A stretch of DNA of 64,000 bases from Smallanthus sonchifolius (Eukaryota > Streptophyta > Magnoliopsida > Asterales > Asteraceae), in contig CM042039.1 in the NCBI GenBank assembly GCA_023525975.1, forward strand, positions 18,072,501 to 18,136,500. The letters run 5' to 3'. The notes below the pieces were generated by a model. It worked only from the letters and a program-made list of their open reading frames with translations. It did not search any database and was not told where the DNA came from. Of this stretch, positions 1-11,519 are shown in pieces. Positions within the stretch are counted from its first letter, which is position 1, and every line of letters begins with the position of its first letter. The position numbers were made by a program, and so were the translations under genes.

Positions 1-1681
1 TCACACACATTTTTCTCCACGTGCATAACATCAAGATTGTGTTTTAAAAGCAGAGAAGACCAATAATCGAGCTCAAAGAAGATACTTCATTTAGTCCAAT
101 TCAACTTTGATGTTAGGCGCTTTCTTTTTACCCCTCCATACATTGGATGTTTCCCCGGAACACGATCTGGGAGATTTTTTAGTTGTTCTAATATTTGAGC
201 ATTAATCAATCGTCGGGGAGGATGTTTTGTCTCTTTCTTGCCATCAAACGACAGATCGTTCCTCCATTTATGCTTTCTAGGCAAGAATCTTCTGTGTCCA
301 ACAAAAGCTATCTTATTCGTTATAGGGCACGAAGGTGTGTCAACGTTACATATAGGGCATGCTTTATAACCTTAACCACTCCATCCAGACAAGCTACTAC
401 GAGCAGGATAATCGTTGATAGTCCATAACAGTTCAGCATACATCCTAAATACAGTTTTTGTTGATGCATCTCTCACCTGGACTCCTTCAGCCCACAACAT
501 TTTCAACTCATCAACCAACGGCCTTAAGTATACATCAATGTCCTTACTAGGTGATTTAGGCCCGGGAATTAGCAAGGTTAACAAGAAAGAAGACTCTTTC
601 ATACATAACACGGTGGTGTATTATATGTTGTTAACACTACCGGCCACATACTGTAAGTCTGAGTCATGTTACCGAACGGATTAAAACCATCGGCAGCCAA
701 ACCTAAGCGGACATTCCTTGGTTCTTTAGCAAAATCCGGATATCTCTCATCAAAATCTTGCCATGCCTTCCCATCAACCGGATGTCGCATCATACCATTC
801 GTTGAGCGTCCAGTATTATGCCAGATCATTTCTTTTGTCGTTAATCTTGAACTATACCTTCGTCGAAGCCGTGAAGTTAAAGGAAAGTAGCGCAACACTT
901 TATGTGGTACTTTCTTCCCCTTTATGTTTTTATCAACCCATCTACTCTCATTACAAACCAGACAGTTTTGCATTGATTCATTCTCCTTCCAAAACAGTGC
1001 ACAATCATTAATGCAAGCATGGATAGACTGATATCCTAACCCAATCTTACGCAGTTTCTTCTTAGCTTCATAGTGTGACCCTTGAACGTGATTTTCCTTC
1101 AGCATTGCAATTTGTAGAAGCTCTAACAGTTGGTCAAACGAACTATTCGTCCATTTGTTGATAACTTTGATATGCACCAATTTGGCTATGAAGTTTAGGG
1201 AAGACATTTGACTATAACCGGGGTATAACTCCTTATTTAGCTCCTCAAACAACGCATCAAACTCTGGGTCTAAACCAGTTCCATCTTCATCTATATTATC
1301 CTCGTTTGTATTTTGCTCAGCCATCACATCATCTATGGCATCAAACATCTCATTATTTGTTGTTGTAGTTATTGGAGGAGTTGGTGTTGTTCTTGGGGCA
1401 AAAAGTGATGTTATCTCCGCCACACGAGGATGTTGTTCACCATGATAAATCCAATTCTGATATGATTGTAGAAACCCACGGTCATGTATGTGGCCATATA
1501 TCGTGTTCAAATCCTGTCGACACGCATTACAACAACGTCTACACGGGCAAAACGCTCTACCTCGACCGTCGACATGGTTCTTGGCCGTCTCTATAAAGTT
1601 GCGAAGACCACTTAAGAAAGCCGGAGAATTCCGATTTCCCAGTGTAACCCAGCTTTTATCAATTGCCATATCTAGTAACAT
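1..1681 (-). pseudogene. CACTA transposase (TNPD-like) pseudogene, C-terminus off window
   Basis: Translation from the Met at 1681 or 1669 gives an N-terminal transposase-associated zinc-type domain. It shows the CPCRRCCN cluster and the DRGFLQSYQNWIYHGE stretch, within roughly the first 80 residues. A Transposase_21-like domain follows, with CLVCNESRW, a RYFPLTSRL segment, HPVDGKAWQDFDERYPDFA and GLAADGFNPFG. The family cuts and pastes CACTA elements in the nucleus. The frame breaks near 600-610, where a missing base shifts it. It continues at 611-375, meets an in-frame stop near 373, continues through CPICNVDTPSCP and PRKHKWRNDL, and meets another stop at about 87-89. Family-typical residues (LDVMHVEKNVC) are still readable to the window edge. 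Sequence between 1681 and 1816 is open but does not look like the protein. Confidence 0.88.
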
Positions 1682-2204
1682 ATCTATTGTGTTATAAGCA
1701 TACACATATACGTGCATGTAATAAAATGATATAAATGAATGTATGTGATTTGATCGGTACTCTAAGGCGGTGGATCCTAACCCACTTTTTGAATATTCTA
1801 TCTCATATGTATACATTTTAACGAGTTGACTATTTAAGAAAAAATCAGCAGCATTTCACCTTAACTCCCCAAGTATGCAGATAAACCGTAAACTCGAAGG
1901 AGTAAAGAGAAATATCTACTAATTTTTTCTTAAATGTCAACCCGTTAAAATATAAACATATCCTAAATAAGATAATTCAAAAAGCAGTCCCAAAGGGGAC
2001 AATCAAAAATTTATCTCTATCAGATAAATTTCGGACGGGTATATTCTAAAGAGTTATCCTAAATAAACATACTAGTGTACACAACATGAGACGTACTTAA
2101 ATGTATAAAAGTCGGGATGCGTACCTTAAAAAAATTCAATGAAACACAAATAAGATGTTATTCACACCTCTACAACCGCAATGAGTTTCGAACTTGCAAC
2201 AAAA

Positions 2205-2905
2205 TTAAATAAAGTTACATATACATACAAAGATATATACATACAAAGATATATACATACATTCACAATTACATAAATACATACACAATTATATACATAC
2301 AAATCATACAATTACATAATCATACATACGAACATACATACAAATATACATATATATTATATACAAACACACATAAATAAATTCCCAAATTCTAAAATTA
2401 CATATACAAACACAATTACATACATAAAAATACATACATACACGTATATACATACATAGCCATTACAAACATACATAAACAAAATACCCCAATTCCCAAA
2501 TTACATACATAAACACAATTCCATACATAAACATAAACATAATACAAATACATACAAACACACATACATGTATATACATACATAGCCTTTACAAACATAC
2601 ATAAACAAATACCCAAATTCCCAAATTACATACATAAACATAATTCCATACATAAACATAATACAAATACATACAAACACACATACACATATATACATAC
2701 ATATTATATACAAACATACATATATAAATGTCCAAATTCTTCTATAAATGCCCAAATTCCCAAATTTCATCTAAACCTAATTTCATCATAAAATTACATA
2801 AATATTTATAAAATCATACATCTAAACCATATATACATGCATACAAATAAACACAAACATATACATACAAACAAACATCTAAACCTAATTTGTAGAAAAA
2901 CATAC
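2205..2905. repeat. AT-rich ACATA/CATACA microsatellite tract
   Basis: About 700 bp are dominated by imperfect tandem ACATACAT-type words, with a repeated segment of roughly 150 bp (2440-2530, 2560-2650, 2650-2740) that includes the words CATAAACA and CCCAAATTCCCAAATTACA. It sits in the non-coding part of the CACTA element between the promoter side and the transposase. Open frames across it are low-complexity products of the repeat. 1820-2200 and 2905-3220 hold no recognisable gene. 3140-3200 looks like a transposon 5' leader. Confidence 0.85.
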
Positions 2906-3231
2906 ATCTAAACCAAATTTGTAGAAAAATTACTAACCAAGTTTGCAAATTAGCTTCCTATAAGCTTGAAATCCTTCAAAAATGGTTAAATCTTCAAACA
3001 CCTAACAAAAACCAAAGAAATTAAGCAAAAAACACCAAAATCTTGATTTTCTTGTTAAGGTTGAACAATAGATGTTAACTCACCTCAAAACCGAAGAGAT
3101 TGGTGAATATTGCTCCACAAAATACCCAAAAAGAGGTGAAATCGCCGGAGAGAGAGATGGAGGCGTTTGGGGTTTTTTTGGTCGAAATGGGAAGCAGAAG
3201 GCTGTATCCTGTGTTAATTCGCGCTGAGACC

Positions 3232-3673
3232 TATACCGATGACATGTCGTCGGTATAGGCTATTATGTCAGCGTTGTAGGTTGCCTGTACCGACGACATG
3301 TCGTCGGTATAGGCTTCGTAGGGTTTTGACTAGTCAATAAAGTAAAAAAGCCTATACCGACGACATGTCGTCGGTATAGGCCATTTTATAATTTTTTTAA
3401 TTTAACAAAAAAAAAGTTTTGACCGAAGAAAACATTATTATATTAAAAAAACAAAAATAAAATCAAAATAACCCTATACCGACGACATGTCGTCGGTATA
3501 GGTTTTCCCTAATAATTCATTGGGCGCCATTTTTTCCCCCATCTGGCTCAACCCTGTACCGACGGCATGTCGTCGGTATAGGGTGTCCCTGTCAAAATTT
3601 TGGTTTTGACCTATACCGACGACATGTCGTCGGTACAGGGTGACCTATGCCGACGACAATTGTCGTCGGTATA
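3232..3673. repeat. CACTA subterminal palindromic repeats
   Basis: Seven near-identical palindromes of about 30 bp start near 3232, 3290, 3351, 3473, 3553, 3611 and 3643. The core is CCGACGACATGTCGTCGG flanked by TATA/TATAGG. The last copy has CAATTG instead of CATG at the centre. In CACTA elements such subterminal repeats bind the element's own regulatory protein (TNPA-type) and bring the ends together. Position inside the last 480 bp of the element supports that role here. Confidence 0.9.
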
Positions 3674-3689
3674 GGCGGCGTCGGCACAT

Positions 3690-3707
3690 GGTCTTTTTCT
3701 TGTAGTG
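3690..3707 (-). repeat. CACTA terminal inverted repeat
   Basis: The reverse complement reads CACTACAAGAAAAAGACC, the standard CACTA terminus. Its partner end lies outside the window. Confidence 0.88.
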
Positions 3708-3709
3708 AT

Positions 3710-4239
3710 TGTTTCATGGACATTGTTCTTGCGAAAAGGCTAAAGACGGCTATGCTAGCCGGCTAAAATTTTCGTGCCAACATTCTATTTGTCAGAGTAC
3801 GAGCCAATAAGCATGTGACACGTGGCAGGCTTAGCCGTCTAATAGACGGCAAACAGTTTTACCCGTCTAAATAAACAGTTTTAGCCGTCTAATGCATTTA
3901 GCCGTCTAAATAAACAGTTATAGCAGTCTAAATAAACAGTTTTAACCGTCTAATGCATTTAGCCGTCTAAATAAACAGTTATAGCCGTCTATTAGACGGC
4001 TAAGCCTCCGAAAATTTTCAAAAAAATTTCAGAGGCTAAGTCGTCTAATAGACGGCTATAACTGTTTATTTAGACGGCTAAATGCATTAGACGACTAAAA
4101 CTGTTTATTTAGACGGCTAAGCCTGCCACGTGTCGCCATATTATTGGTTCGTACTCTGGCAATGGAATGTTGGCACATAAATTTAGCCGGCTAGCTTAGC
4201 CGTCTTTAGCCTTTTCGCAAGAACAATGTCCATGAAACA
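3710..4239. mobile_element. Fold-back (long terminal inverted repeat) MITE
   Basis: The two arms start TGTTTCATGGACATTGTTCT and end in the matching inverted sequence at 4220-4239. They stay complementary for some 200 bp. The arms carry tandem units built on TTAGCCGTCTAA and AAATAAACAGTT, and the left arm has one more unit than the right. The centre is near 4015-4025. No coding capacity. The CACTA element sits directly against its left end, so its own target duplication cannot be read on that side. Confidence 0.8.
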
Positions 4240-4909
4240 GTAGGCTAAATAAGGATGTCCAGTTTTGAGTATTTTCTTAGTCAAATGTCCATTTTCGTAT
4301 TTTTCCCTTTTAATAATCCAAATTATGTCTCATTGACTGATAACAACCCATACTAATAATTTGATCTTTGACGGTCGTAATTTTCACTTTTTGTATCAAG
4401 GGCAATTGATGTACTACCATAATCATCATATATTTACACTAAATTTTCACTTTATTGTTACTCGATTTCGCTTGTACATGTCTTCGTTTTGTTCAAAATC
4501 ATCATTTTAAGCGAAACAAGTTTAAATCGAGCGTAAATCAATGCTAATTATGCTAAGGATCGACTTGGCAACAAAAATGAAAGTTAGGAATGTTATCGGT
4601 CAAATTGTTAGTATGAATTAACATCAGCCAATGAATAATAGTTTGGATTTTTAAAATCTAATTTATCTAAATTATATTAAAAATTGACTTGCTCTCATAG
4701 AGGATCACATGTATAAACCACTAGTTTAAGAATAAAAAGAGATCAAACATACAATGTTTCCATTGAACAAGTCATAATTAAAAAGTAATCGTAAAAATTT
4801 ACAAAGTATCATTTTCGAGAAATCAAATTATAAGCATGAGAATCATCTAACATTCGATCATTTATACCAACCAATATTATATCATTTGCCCGCAAGAAAT
4901 TCATAGAAT

Positions 4910-5370
4910 AATGATTTTCCAAGTGGAAACTTCCCATGAGGTTATCAATCATAGATTGTTATCACTCAAGTACATTTAACCTTGAAGTTTCCTCTCATCC
5001 ATAGTGAATGTGCACATCCATGATATTTGAGGTGGGTCATGCCTTGTGACTTAGTATCTTTCATGTGAATAGAACAGAAAAATGTGAAATTCGTTTAAGA
5101 TGTCACAAACATCTCCACCCCCTCGAACTCATTATCCTCAATTGGGTTTGCCCCATCATCATGAACATTAGCGTAACAAAGTGACTTTGATACTATTTGT
5201 AACATAATTAAGTCCCTCATATTGCACGCTTTTTATTTGTTTTGGTTTCCGGTTGGAAACTTTCCAAGAGATCACCCATCATGGAATGCATCCACTCAAA
5301 CATACTTAACCGCCTAGTTCTCTCATTCAAAGACAAATAAAAAAAACATGTGATATTTGAATCAGGGCCA
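4910..5370. repeat. Diverged repeat pair, possible retroelement remnant
   Basis: Two segments (about 4915-5010 and 5245-5335) share a run of words: TGGAAAC, TCCC or TCCA, CACTCAA, ACTTAACC or TTTAACC, and TCTCAT. Between them, the minus strand at 5100-5225 contains TAGTATCAAAGTCACTTTGT followed by a GGGGCAAACCC word. This resembles the primer-site region of some decayed LTR elements. No protein remains. Weak assignment. Confidence 0.3.
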
Positions 5371-6204
5371 TTTCTAGTCATGTCTCTAATGTTAACAAAT
5401 CATAAACTGTGATTTACATTTAAGTTTTCAGAAGATCTAGTATGGTTGCAAAATGTTAGATTCTGCGATTATAAAAAAAACAAGAAACAACAAAAAGTAA
5501 ATATCTTAAAAGAAAAATTTTACTTTTGAAGGTTCCATTTTTTTTATTAATTATAAAGTTTTTAATGGCTTTAATTCTTTTGAACAACAATATCTTATTT
5601 TAGGGCCATCTAAACTATTTGCAATAATTTACATTAATCCGTAGGATGCTTCACCATTTTAACTTTAAATAACTTTATTATTAAACTCAACCCCATTTTA
5701 ATGGCTTTAATAAATGCACCTTTTTTTGGTTCACGCACTTTGGTAAAATTAAGCTTTTTTAACGAACCAACTCTTGAATTTTTGGGACACGTCGTTATCG
5801 CTGAATGATGATGTTGAGATTTAAATCACAAAACCTTCACACGAAAAATGAATATTTTATGCATAAAGTAACTCATTTTTCTCAAATAGCAAACGATATT
5901 TAATACTTTAAAATATATTATTTTAAGATATGGGAATAAAACTAATTTTTTTAAATATTAACGCACTCTCTAAACGAGTCAAGAGACAATTTTTCTACAC
6001 TGATATATAGCTGGTCACAAACCCTTTGGGAGATCAAACTAATTAATACTTTAAGATATTTTTTTTCTTTATTTAATAAGCTCCTGATATTCATTATTAG
6101 TCAAATAAGTTTAGCCGGTATCCGTTGTCATGTTGATTATGTGTTATTTATTATTCTCCTCCGTATTGAAAGATCAAAAAAATTAAACAGTAACCAAACG
6201 ATCG

Positions 6205-6345
6205 CGTCAGATTATGAGACATGATCGTGCCTAAACATGAGACACAACCGTGTCTATACATGAGGCACAACCGTGCCAAGTCATTAGACATAACCATACC
6301 TAGACATGAGACACATCCGTACCAAAGATTGGCACGACCGTGTCT
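6205..6345. repeat. Degenerate ACATGAGACACAACCGTG tandem words
   Basis: About five imperfect units of 20-28 bp carry ACATGAG(A/G)CAC followed by A(A/T)CCGT(G/A)CC. The half-palindrome GGCACGACCGTG also appears. The words resemble the inverted-repeat array of the solo LTR at 13244-13374, so this may be a remnant of a related LTR. Confidence 0.4.
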
Positions 6346-7402
6346 TTACCTAGTTACTTTTATTTTCTAAAAGTAAATGCATTGGAGTTAACCTTTACTT
6401 CGATAAGATTAAATATTATATTCTTTATTTCATCTATAATTTATAATTATAATAAGTGGTTAAGAATTAAAGTGGACAGTGAAAAGTAAAAGTGTAACGA
6501 TTTACAACTAATTAATTAGGATATATCATAGGTCACATTTTTTCTCTAGTCAGATTAATAATGATTTAATTAAAAGTAATCTAAGTATCACTTAAAATCA
6601 ATTCATAAATAATATTATCAACTTCTGGGATATTTTAAGAGGCACTTTCGTACAAAAACATATTCGGTAACGTGTTCATTTATTTTAATTGCTTTTGCTT
6701 TTTCGTTCAAAAGTAAATCCATTCAAACTACCTTAACATGCAAACAAAACCATCTAAATTATAATTTATTTTAATTGCTTTTGCTTTTTGGTTTCTATTT
6801 TTACAGTTTTACTTGCATATATTACTAAAAATCAAAATACTTTATAAAAACATATTGCTCCTTTAATACTTTAATTAGCTGACACTACAAGGATTCGGAG
6901 TAACACCGAATGTTAAAACATGAGCGAATGTTTCTCGAATTAAAAGGGTTATAATAACTACAAGGTAGAATTACATATATCCTCCTATTTTTAACTCTAG
7001 TTATATCAACCCAAAACTTAAATTACATATATATCCCTCTTTTATAAAATTACCATTTTAACATTACAAGAAATACAATTATTTTTATTCCATCGATCCC
7101 AAACCTAACCTTCTGATTCCCGCTTCCGATCGATTCCAACTTCCATCGTCGATTTTGATCGATTCCATCATCCAGTTTACGTAACATTATTTGTTACGTA
7201 TATGTAAGATTCCTCATTTCCGTATTTATGTTTAACATATAAGAGCAAAAAGTAGTTAACATTTAAAAAAAAAACAAATTATAAATTATATGATTGTTTG
7301 AGAGTGGTTATCACCAAAAAAAAAAAGTCATTATATATACAATATACAATATTCCTGTAAACCTTTAACCTAATGGTATGATGTAAATTTGAAATGAAAC
7401 AG

Positions 7403-8359
7403 GTGACAGAACTAAACTGTGGAGCAATAGTTCTATCATGTGCTATAGATCATCGTATAGCTGATGGCTTCTCTTTGAACATGTTTTTAGTCGCATGGGC
7501 CGAATACGCCCGGTTAAAAAAAATCTCCCGAATCCCATCGTTTCGCCCTTCAATCCTAAACCCAGGACGCCCACCTCAATATGACATAATATTCGACAAT
7601 TTGTACCTTCCCATATCATCACTTGGACTCCCTCCACCACCTTCCTTGGAGGACGAACTTCATAGCCGCATCTACTATATTTCTGTTGAATCAATCAACC
7701 ATCTTCAGTCTGAAGCAAGTTCAAAACAAACCAGAAGTAGCAAACTTCAGTCTTTTACCGCATTCGTATGGAAATTATTAGCTCAAGAACAACACGTTGA
7801 TATGAACTCTAGATCTAGAATAGGTGTGGTCGTTAATGGGCGACAATTCTTAACAGGAAATAGTGAGAAAGAATCATCTATGCTAGGAAACCACTTTGGG
7901 AATATACTATCAATTCCATATGGTGACATGAACAATCATCATCTTCAGGCAATGCCGCTAAGTGAAGTAGCAAACAAGGTACATGTGTTTATGGCCAATG
8001 CAACAAAAGAAGAACATTTTAGGGGATTGATTGATTGGGTAGAGTTACATAGGCCTGAGCCTGCGGTTGCCAAGATATATTTCAAGTTACATGAGACAGA
8101 TGGAGAGGCTGTGGTTGTGTCATCTGGTCAAGGTTTACCAGTTAATGATATGGATTTCGGATATGGCAAGCCATATTTTGGGTCGTATAATTTTCATTGG
8201 GGTGGTCAAACAGGATATATAGCTACCATGCCGAGTACCAAGAAGAATGGAGATTGGATTGTTTACGCGCATCTCAAACAAAAGCATTTGGATTTGATCG
8301 AGAGCCAAGCACGCCATGTCTTCAACCCTGTTACACATTCTTATTTGAGGTTTCATTAA
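7403..8359 (+). pseudogene. BAHD acyltransferase, C-terminal exon without first exon
   Basis: BAHD enzymes move an acyl group from acyl-CoA to an alcohol or amine of a secondary metabolite in the cytosol. The frame holds the catalytic HxxxD as HRIAD and the structural DFGWG motif as DFGYG, at residues 254-258 counted from the in-frame ATG at 7394. That ATG probably lies in the intron: AACAG at 7398-7402 is a good acceptor, and BAHD genes commonly have an intron just before the V-T-x-x-x-C-G segment seen here. About 319 codons are open with no stop, against about 430-450 for a full enzyme. The N-terminal third is not found between 4240 and 7390. Either exon 1 lies beyond the transposons to the left, in an intron enlarged by insertions, or the copy is 5'-truncated. 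Substrate not predictable; hydroxycinnamoyl or aliphatic alcohol acyltransferase clades are possible. Confidence 0.85.
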
Positions 8360-8820
8360 TGCATGTGTGAAAGATTCAAATTATTAATTTGTAATAGTAG
8401 GGTTTTAATAAGTTTGATCAAACTGATTGTTTCCTTAGTTTATTAAATTGTGTCCTAACCTAATTGATGTTTGGTTGGATTTCGTTCAAACTGCCGTATC
8501 TTCACTCAATATAAAAATGCACTATGCACTGCAAACACTAAAAAGACTACAATTCATCCTTAACCTAATAAATGATAACAAAATTTGTCATGTGTCAACT
8601 CCAAATTCACTCTCACTAATCTTTTCCCTCCCAAACAATTATAACTCAAATAAGTTACACCCGGACCTTTTTTACCCGTTTAGCGAACCCGCCCGTCAAA
8701 CAAACTGATTCTGAAACCCTAATCAGTTCTCATTTTGCTACCCCTCATCTGAAACCTCACGCCCCTTTCCATCTTCATCGCCCCTTCTTTCATTACTTTG
8801 TAATCACTAAGGATAATTCT

Positions 8821-8984
8821 ATGATCGTCGCACAGGTTAGTTTAATTTTTATATTTGATTATGCATATCTTCTGTTTTCTTTTGATTTTTGTTTCTTTGT
8901 TGAATCGGTCGATTCACTATTTTCAGCCGAGCTTCATTCCATCAAATTCATCTGCTTCTATTTGTCTCCAATCTGATACAATAG
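8821..8984 (+). pseudogene. Captured 5' gene fragment inside the Helitron (two small exons)
   Basis: A pyrimidine-rich leader (8610-8810) precedes ATG at 8821. Five codons then reach a donor (CACAG|GTTAGT at 8835/8836). An acceptor at 8926 (TTTTCAG) opens a 58-nt exon ending at a second donor (ATAG|GTTAGT at 8984/8985). Joined, the exons stay in frame. Nothing recognisable follows. The layout looks like the promoter, 5' UTR and first exons of a host gene picked up by the Helitron. The parent gene is not identified and this is inference from splice signals only. Confidence 0.3.
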
Positions 8985-9839
8985 GTTAGTTTGTTTTTTC
9001 ATCTAAGAGTTTTTAGGGTTTCATGAAATTCTTTCGTCTGCTGGGTACTCTACCTGGTAGCTGTATTACTTTCCATTTATGTGGGAAATCATTTGGAACT
9101 AAAGTGTTGATAGTAGAAAACTATGATATTTGCATATGTTGTACCTATTATTGTTAGCCTGCTCAAAATAATTATCAAATTTTCTTCTTTCTTCAATTTA
9201 GGCTATAACTTGGGTTTTGCATTTTCATAATGGGTTTGCAAATATGGTCACTAAGTGTTTGATAGAAGTCCCAAATGAAGCATTACCTTTTAATCAATAG
9301 AATTTGAATTCAATTGAATAAAGGCGGTTTTAAGATTTCTTTTTATTGATATATAAGTACATTTGTTTTGTTTAGGTATAGTTAATTTTTTTTTTAATTT
9401 CATTGTTTTTGTGCTAAAAAAATCTGCTGATTTTGTTTGTGAGTTAGTATAATTGTGGTTTTGCATACTTGCCTCTGAAAAATGTACTTCAGGAGTCAAT
9501 TGTACATGTTTCAATATGAAGATTTCAATTTCAGGGTCTATAAAGTTTTGAAACAACATGACTCTTGCACTAAAAAACTATGATTTTGAAGGGACATATA
9601 AACAACATGAAGATCAAACATAAATAATACATGGCATGAGATTAGAACACTGTTTTAAATCTTTAAAATGGATGCTAAATTCAAACTTATCTGAAGGTAA
9701 AGTGCTATTACAGTTGCATGAATTCAAGCTCACTAATACCACCATCGTTATATACAACACCCGGTGCTTGATTCACCTTTCTCAGTAAAAATGAACTGTC
9801 AAACATATGATTACCTACAAATTTTCATTGTGTCGTCGG

Positions 9840-10135
9840 AAGTTACAGGTTTGTGTCGCCGGAGAAGGTGGTGGTGGTGGTGGTGCATTGGGATAAGTGT
9901 TGGTGGGTCCCACATTAATGTATAAATTTGAATTTCATTTTTTATTTTTAAGATAAGGGTATTTTGAGCATTTTAAAAAAAAATTAACAGAAAAGTTAAC
10001 CCCCATCTACTCTAGGGACCGTCAGTGTAACAAAATCAAACTATGTTCGACTAAATTCGTAATTTTTCAATCCTAGGGACGAAAACCGTAATTTGGTCAA
10101 ACCACAGGGACCATCCGTGTAATTAGTTCTACTAA
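9840..10135. repeat. Dispersed repeat segment inside the Helitron
   Basis: A (GGT)n short run (9866-9883) is followed at 10010-10135 by words such as CTAGGGACCGTCAGTGTAA and GGGACGAAAACCGTAATTTGG, which recur as a dispersed plant repeat type. 9000-9840 and 10140-11217 show no gene; frames there are short and AT-driven. Confidence 0.4.
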
Positions 10136-11217
10136 TTATTTTGTTTTTAAGAAATGATATCTCAATATTTGTACAAATTATGTAGTTGTTTGCTAATTAT
10201 TTTAAACAATAAAAGTAATTCAGCTGTAACATGTAATAATATGAGTTTTAGTCAAGTAGCACTTTTCAATTACCACATACTTTGAGCATGTTATATCATT
10301 ATACAAAAAGGTGCACTCCTACATGTTTTAGTTAAGTAGCTCTTTTAATATCGGTTGAAAACAACCTACATTTTTCATAACATATAAATCAAAGTTTCTT
10401 TTAATAACATGTGCACTCTAACTATGTTTCACGTCTGCAACATGCATTTACATGAACCCATATATATAACAACTCAATTTTATTACTGTCACTGTAACAT
10501 CTGTATTAGATAAAAGGGTGGGTTAGTAACATGTCTGTTTGGACCACCAATACATTTCAGCCTTTGAATTTCATAAACATCTAATTTATTCAAAACGATC
10601 TGAAAAGAAGAAAAAAACTAAAGGATTGGAATGATACTCCAATATTCTGAATAAAACAATTTACGGTGTTGTAACTTGATAGCACTTCAACACATTTCTC
10701 ACAACTTTTGATCCTTTCTGTTTTAACTAAGTTTTTTTTATTTGACCCATTGAAGACAAAAAAACAATTTAAGTTGACCCATTTCTAAGTAATGGGTGAA
10801 AATAATAATAATAACCATATTTTATTTTGAACAAACTATACCATTAAAATAATAAATTTTGCATGTCTTAGATGATTTCGTATGCTGGTTTTGTAGCAGC
10901 AATGCTTCTATTTTACTTAGGTGTGCCAATGTTGCTAAATGTGACTTGTAAAATTCTTTATAGAACACCATATAACTAATGATTTTATTTGAGGCTTTCC
11001 ATTATGCCAAATTGTTGTATGCTCTTTTTTTTAAATTTTATTGTGTCAGAATAAAATGAAGATTAATGGATTCACAATGCTAAATCTGTCTTTGCTGACA
11101 TCAGATGTGGTCGGGTTTGAAATGCATTTTTAGGGGTAATTGGAGTAAAGGACTGATTGTAAGTTTAATGGTTTTATGTAATTTCTATTTATGACGCAAG
11201 ACAAGCTATTGGATACA

Positions 11218-11247
11218 ACCCGTGTAATACACGGGTCTATAACCTAG
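11218..11247 (+). other. Helitron 3' terminal hairpin and CTAG end
   Basis: An 8-bp perfect stem (ACCCGTGT with ACACGGGT, 3-nt loop) is followed after 11 nt by CTAG and host T. This is the signal that ends rolling-circle transposition. Confidence 0.75.
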
Positions 11248-11519
11248 TCAAGTAATAGAATGATTAACTATTTAGATGATCTAAACTGCTCTGGTACGTC
11301 CCCTGAAGCTAAAATGCTAAATGTTCGTTGAAACGTGAAGCTTGTATATCACAACTTGTGGAAAACAACCCTTTAGCCAAAAGATGTGCGATGTGAACAC
11401 GACAGACGAATAGCAAACTCGAAGACTCTATGCTAGCACCATGTCGCGTATAAAATGCAGGTGAAGTATTAGTTGCTAAATATGTAACTGAAATATTGTT
11501 ACACTACCATAGTTAGAAT

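Larger units (their letters stand above)
1..3707 (-). mobile_element. CACTA (En/Spm-like) DNA transposon, defective, partial
   Basis: The right end on the plus strand is the 5' terminus of a minus-strand CACTA element. It ends in the reverse complement of CACTACAAGAAAAAGACC at 3690-3707. Inside it lie seven copies of a palindromic subterminal repeat (3232-3673), a long AT-rich non-coding stretch and a transposase reading frame that runs off the left edge. The 3-bp target duplication on this side would be ATT (3708-3710); its partner is outside the window. The transposase frame has a frameshift and stops, so the copy is not autonomous. Confidence 0.9.
4240..7402. other. Non-coding, decayed DNA; no gene seen
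   Basis: AT-rich sequence without a credible reading frame on either strand. Two remnants inside it are listed separately (4910-5370 and 6205-6345). 7080-7170 is a pyrimidine-rich, UTR-like stretch built on CGATC words. The segment just before 7403 reads as the 3' part of an intron (pyrimidine/T-rich, then AACAG). Confidence 0.6.
8499..11247 (+). mobile_element. Probable non-autonomous Helitron
   Basis: The 3' end is typical: a GC-rich hairpin (ACCCGTGT-AAT-ACACGGGT, 11218-11236), then 11 nt ending in CTAG (11244-11247), followed by host T. A matching 5' start is proposed at 8499, where TC follows host A (A^TCTTCACTCAATATAAAA), giving 2749 bp. No Rep/helicase coding sequence is present, so it would need another element. 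It begins 139 bp after the BAHD stop codon. The 3' end is well supported; the 5' end is a best guess. Confidence 0.6.

Noticed and set aside
2416..2770. Cys/Tyr/Met-rich frames on the minus strand
   Set aside because: Low-complexity translation of the ACATACA microsatellite.
3840..4115. Tandem units in the fold-back element as a CRISPR-like array
   Set aside because: Units are contiguous and symmetric, without unique spacers, in plant DNA with no cas genes.
6880..6910. ACACTACAAGGATTCGG as a second CACTA end
   Set aside because: Only CACTACAAG matches; no subterminal repeats and no partner end.
8448..8708. 86-codon frame after the BAHD exon
   Set aside because: It crosses the proposed Helitron border and an untranslated, pyrimidine-rich stretch; no domain.
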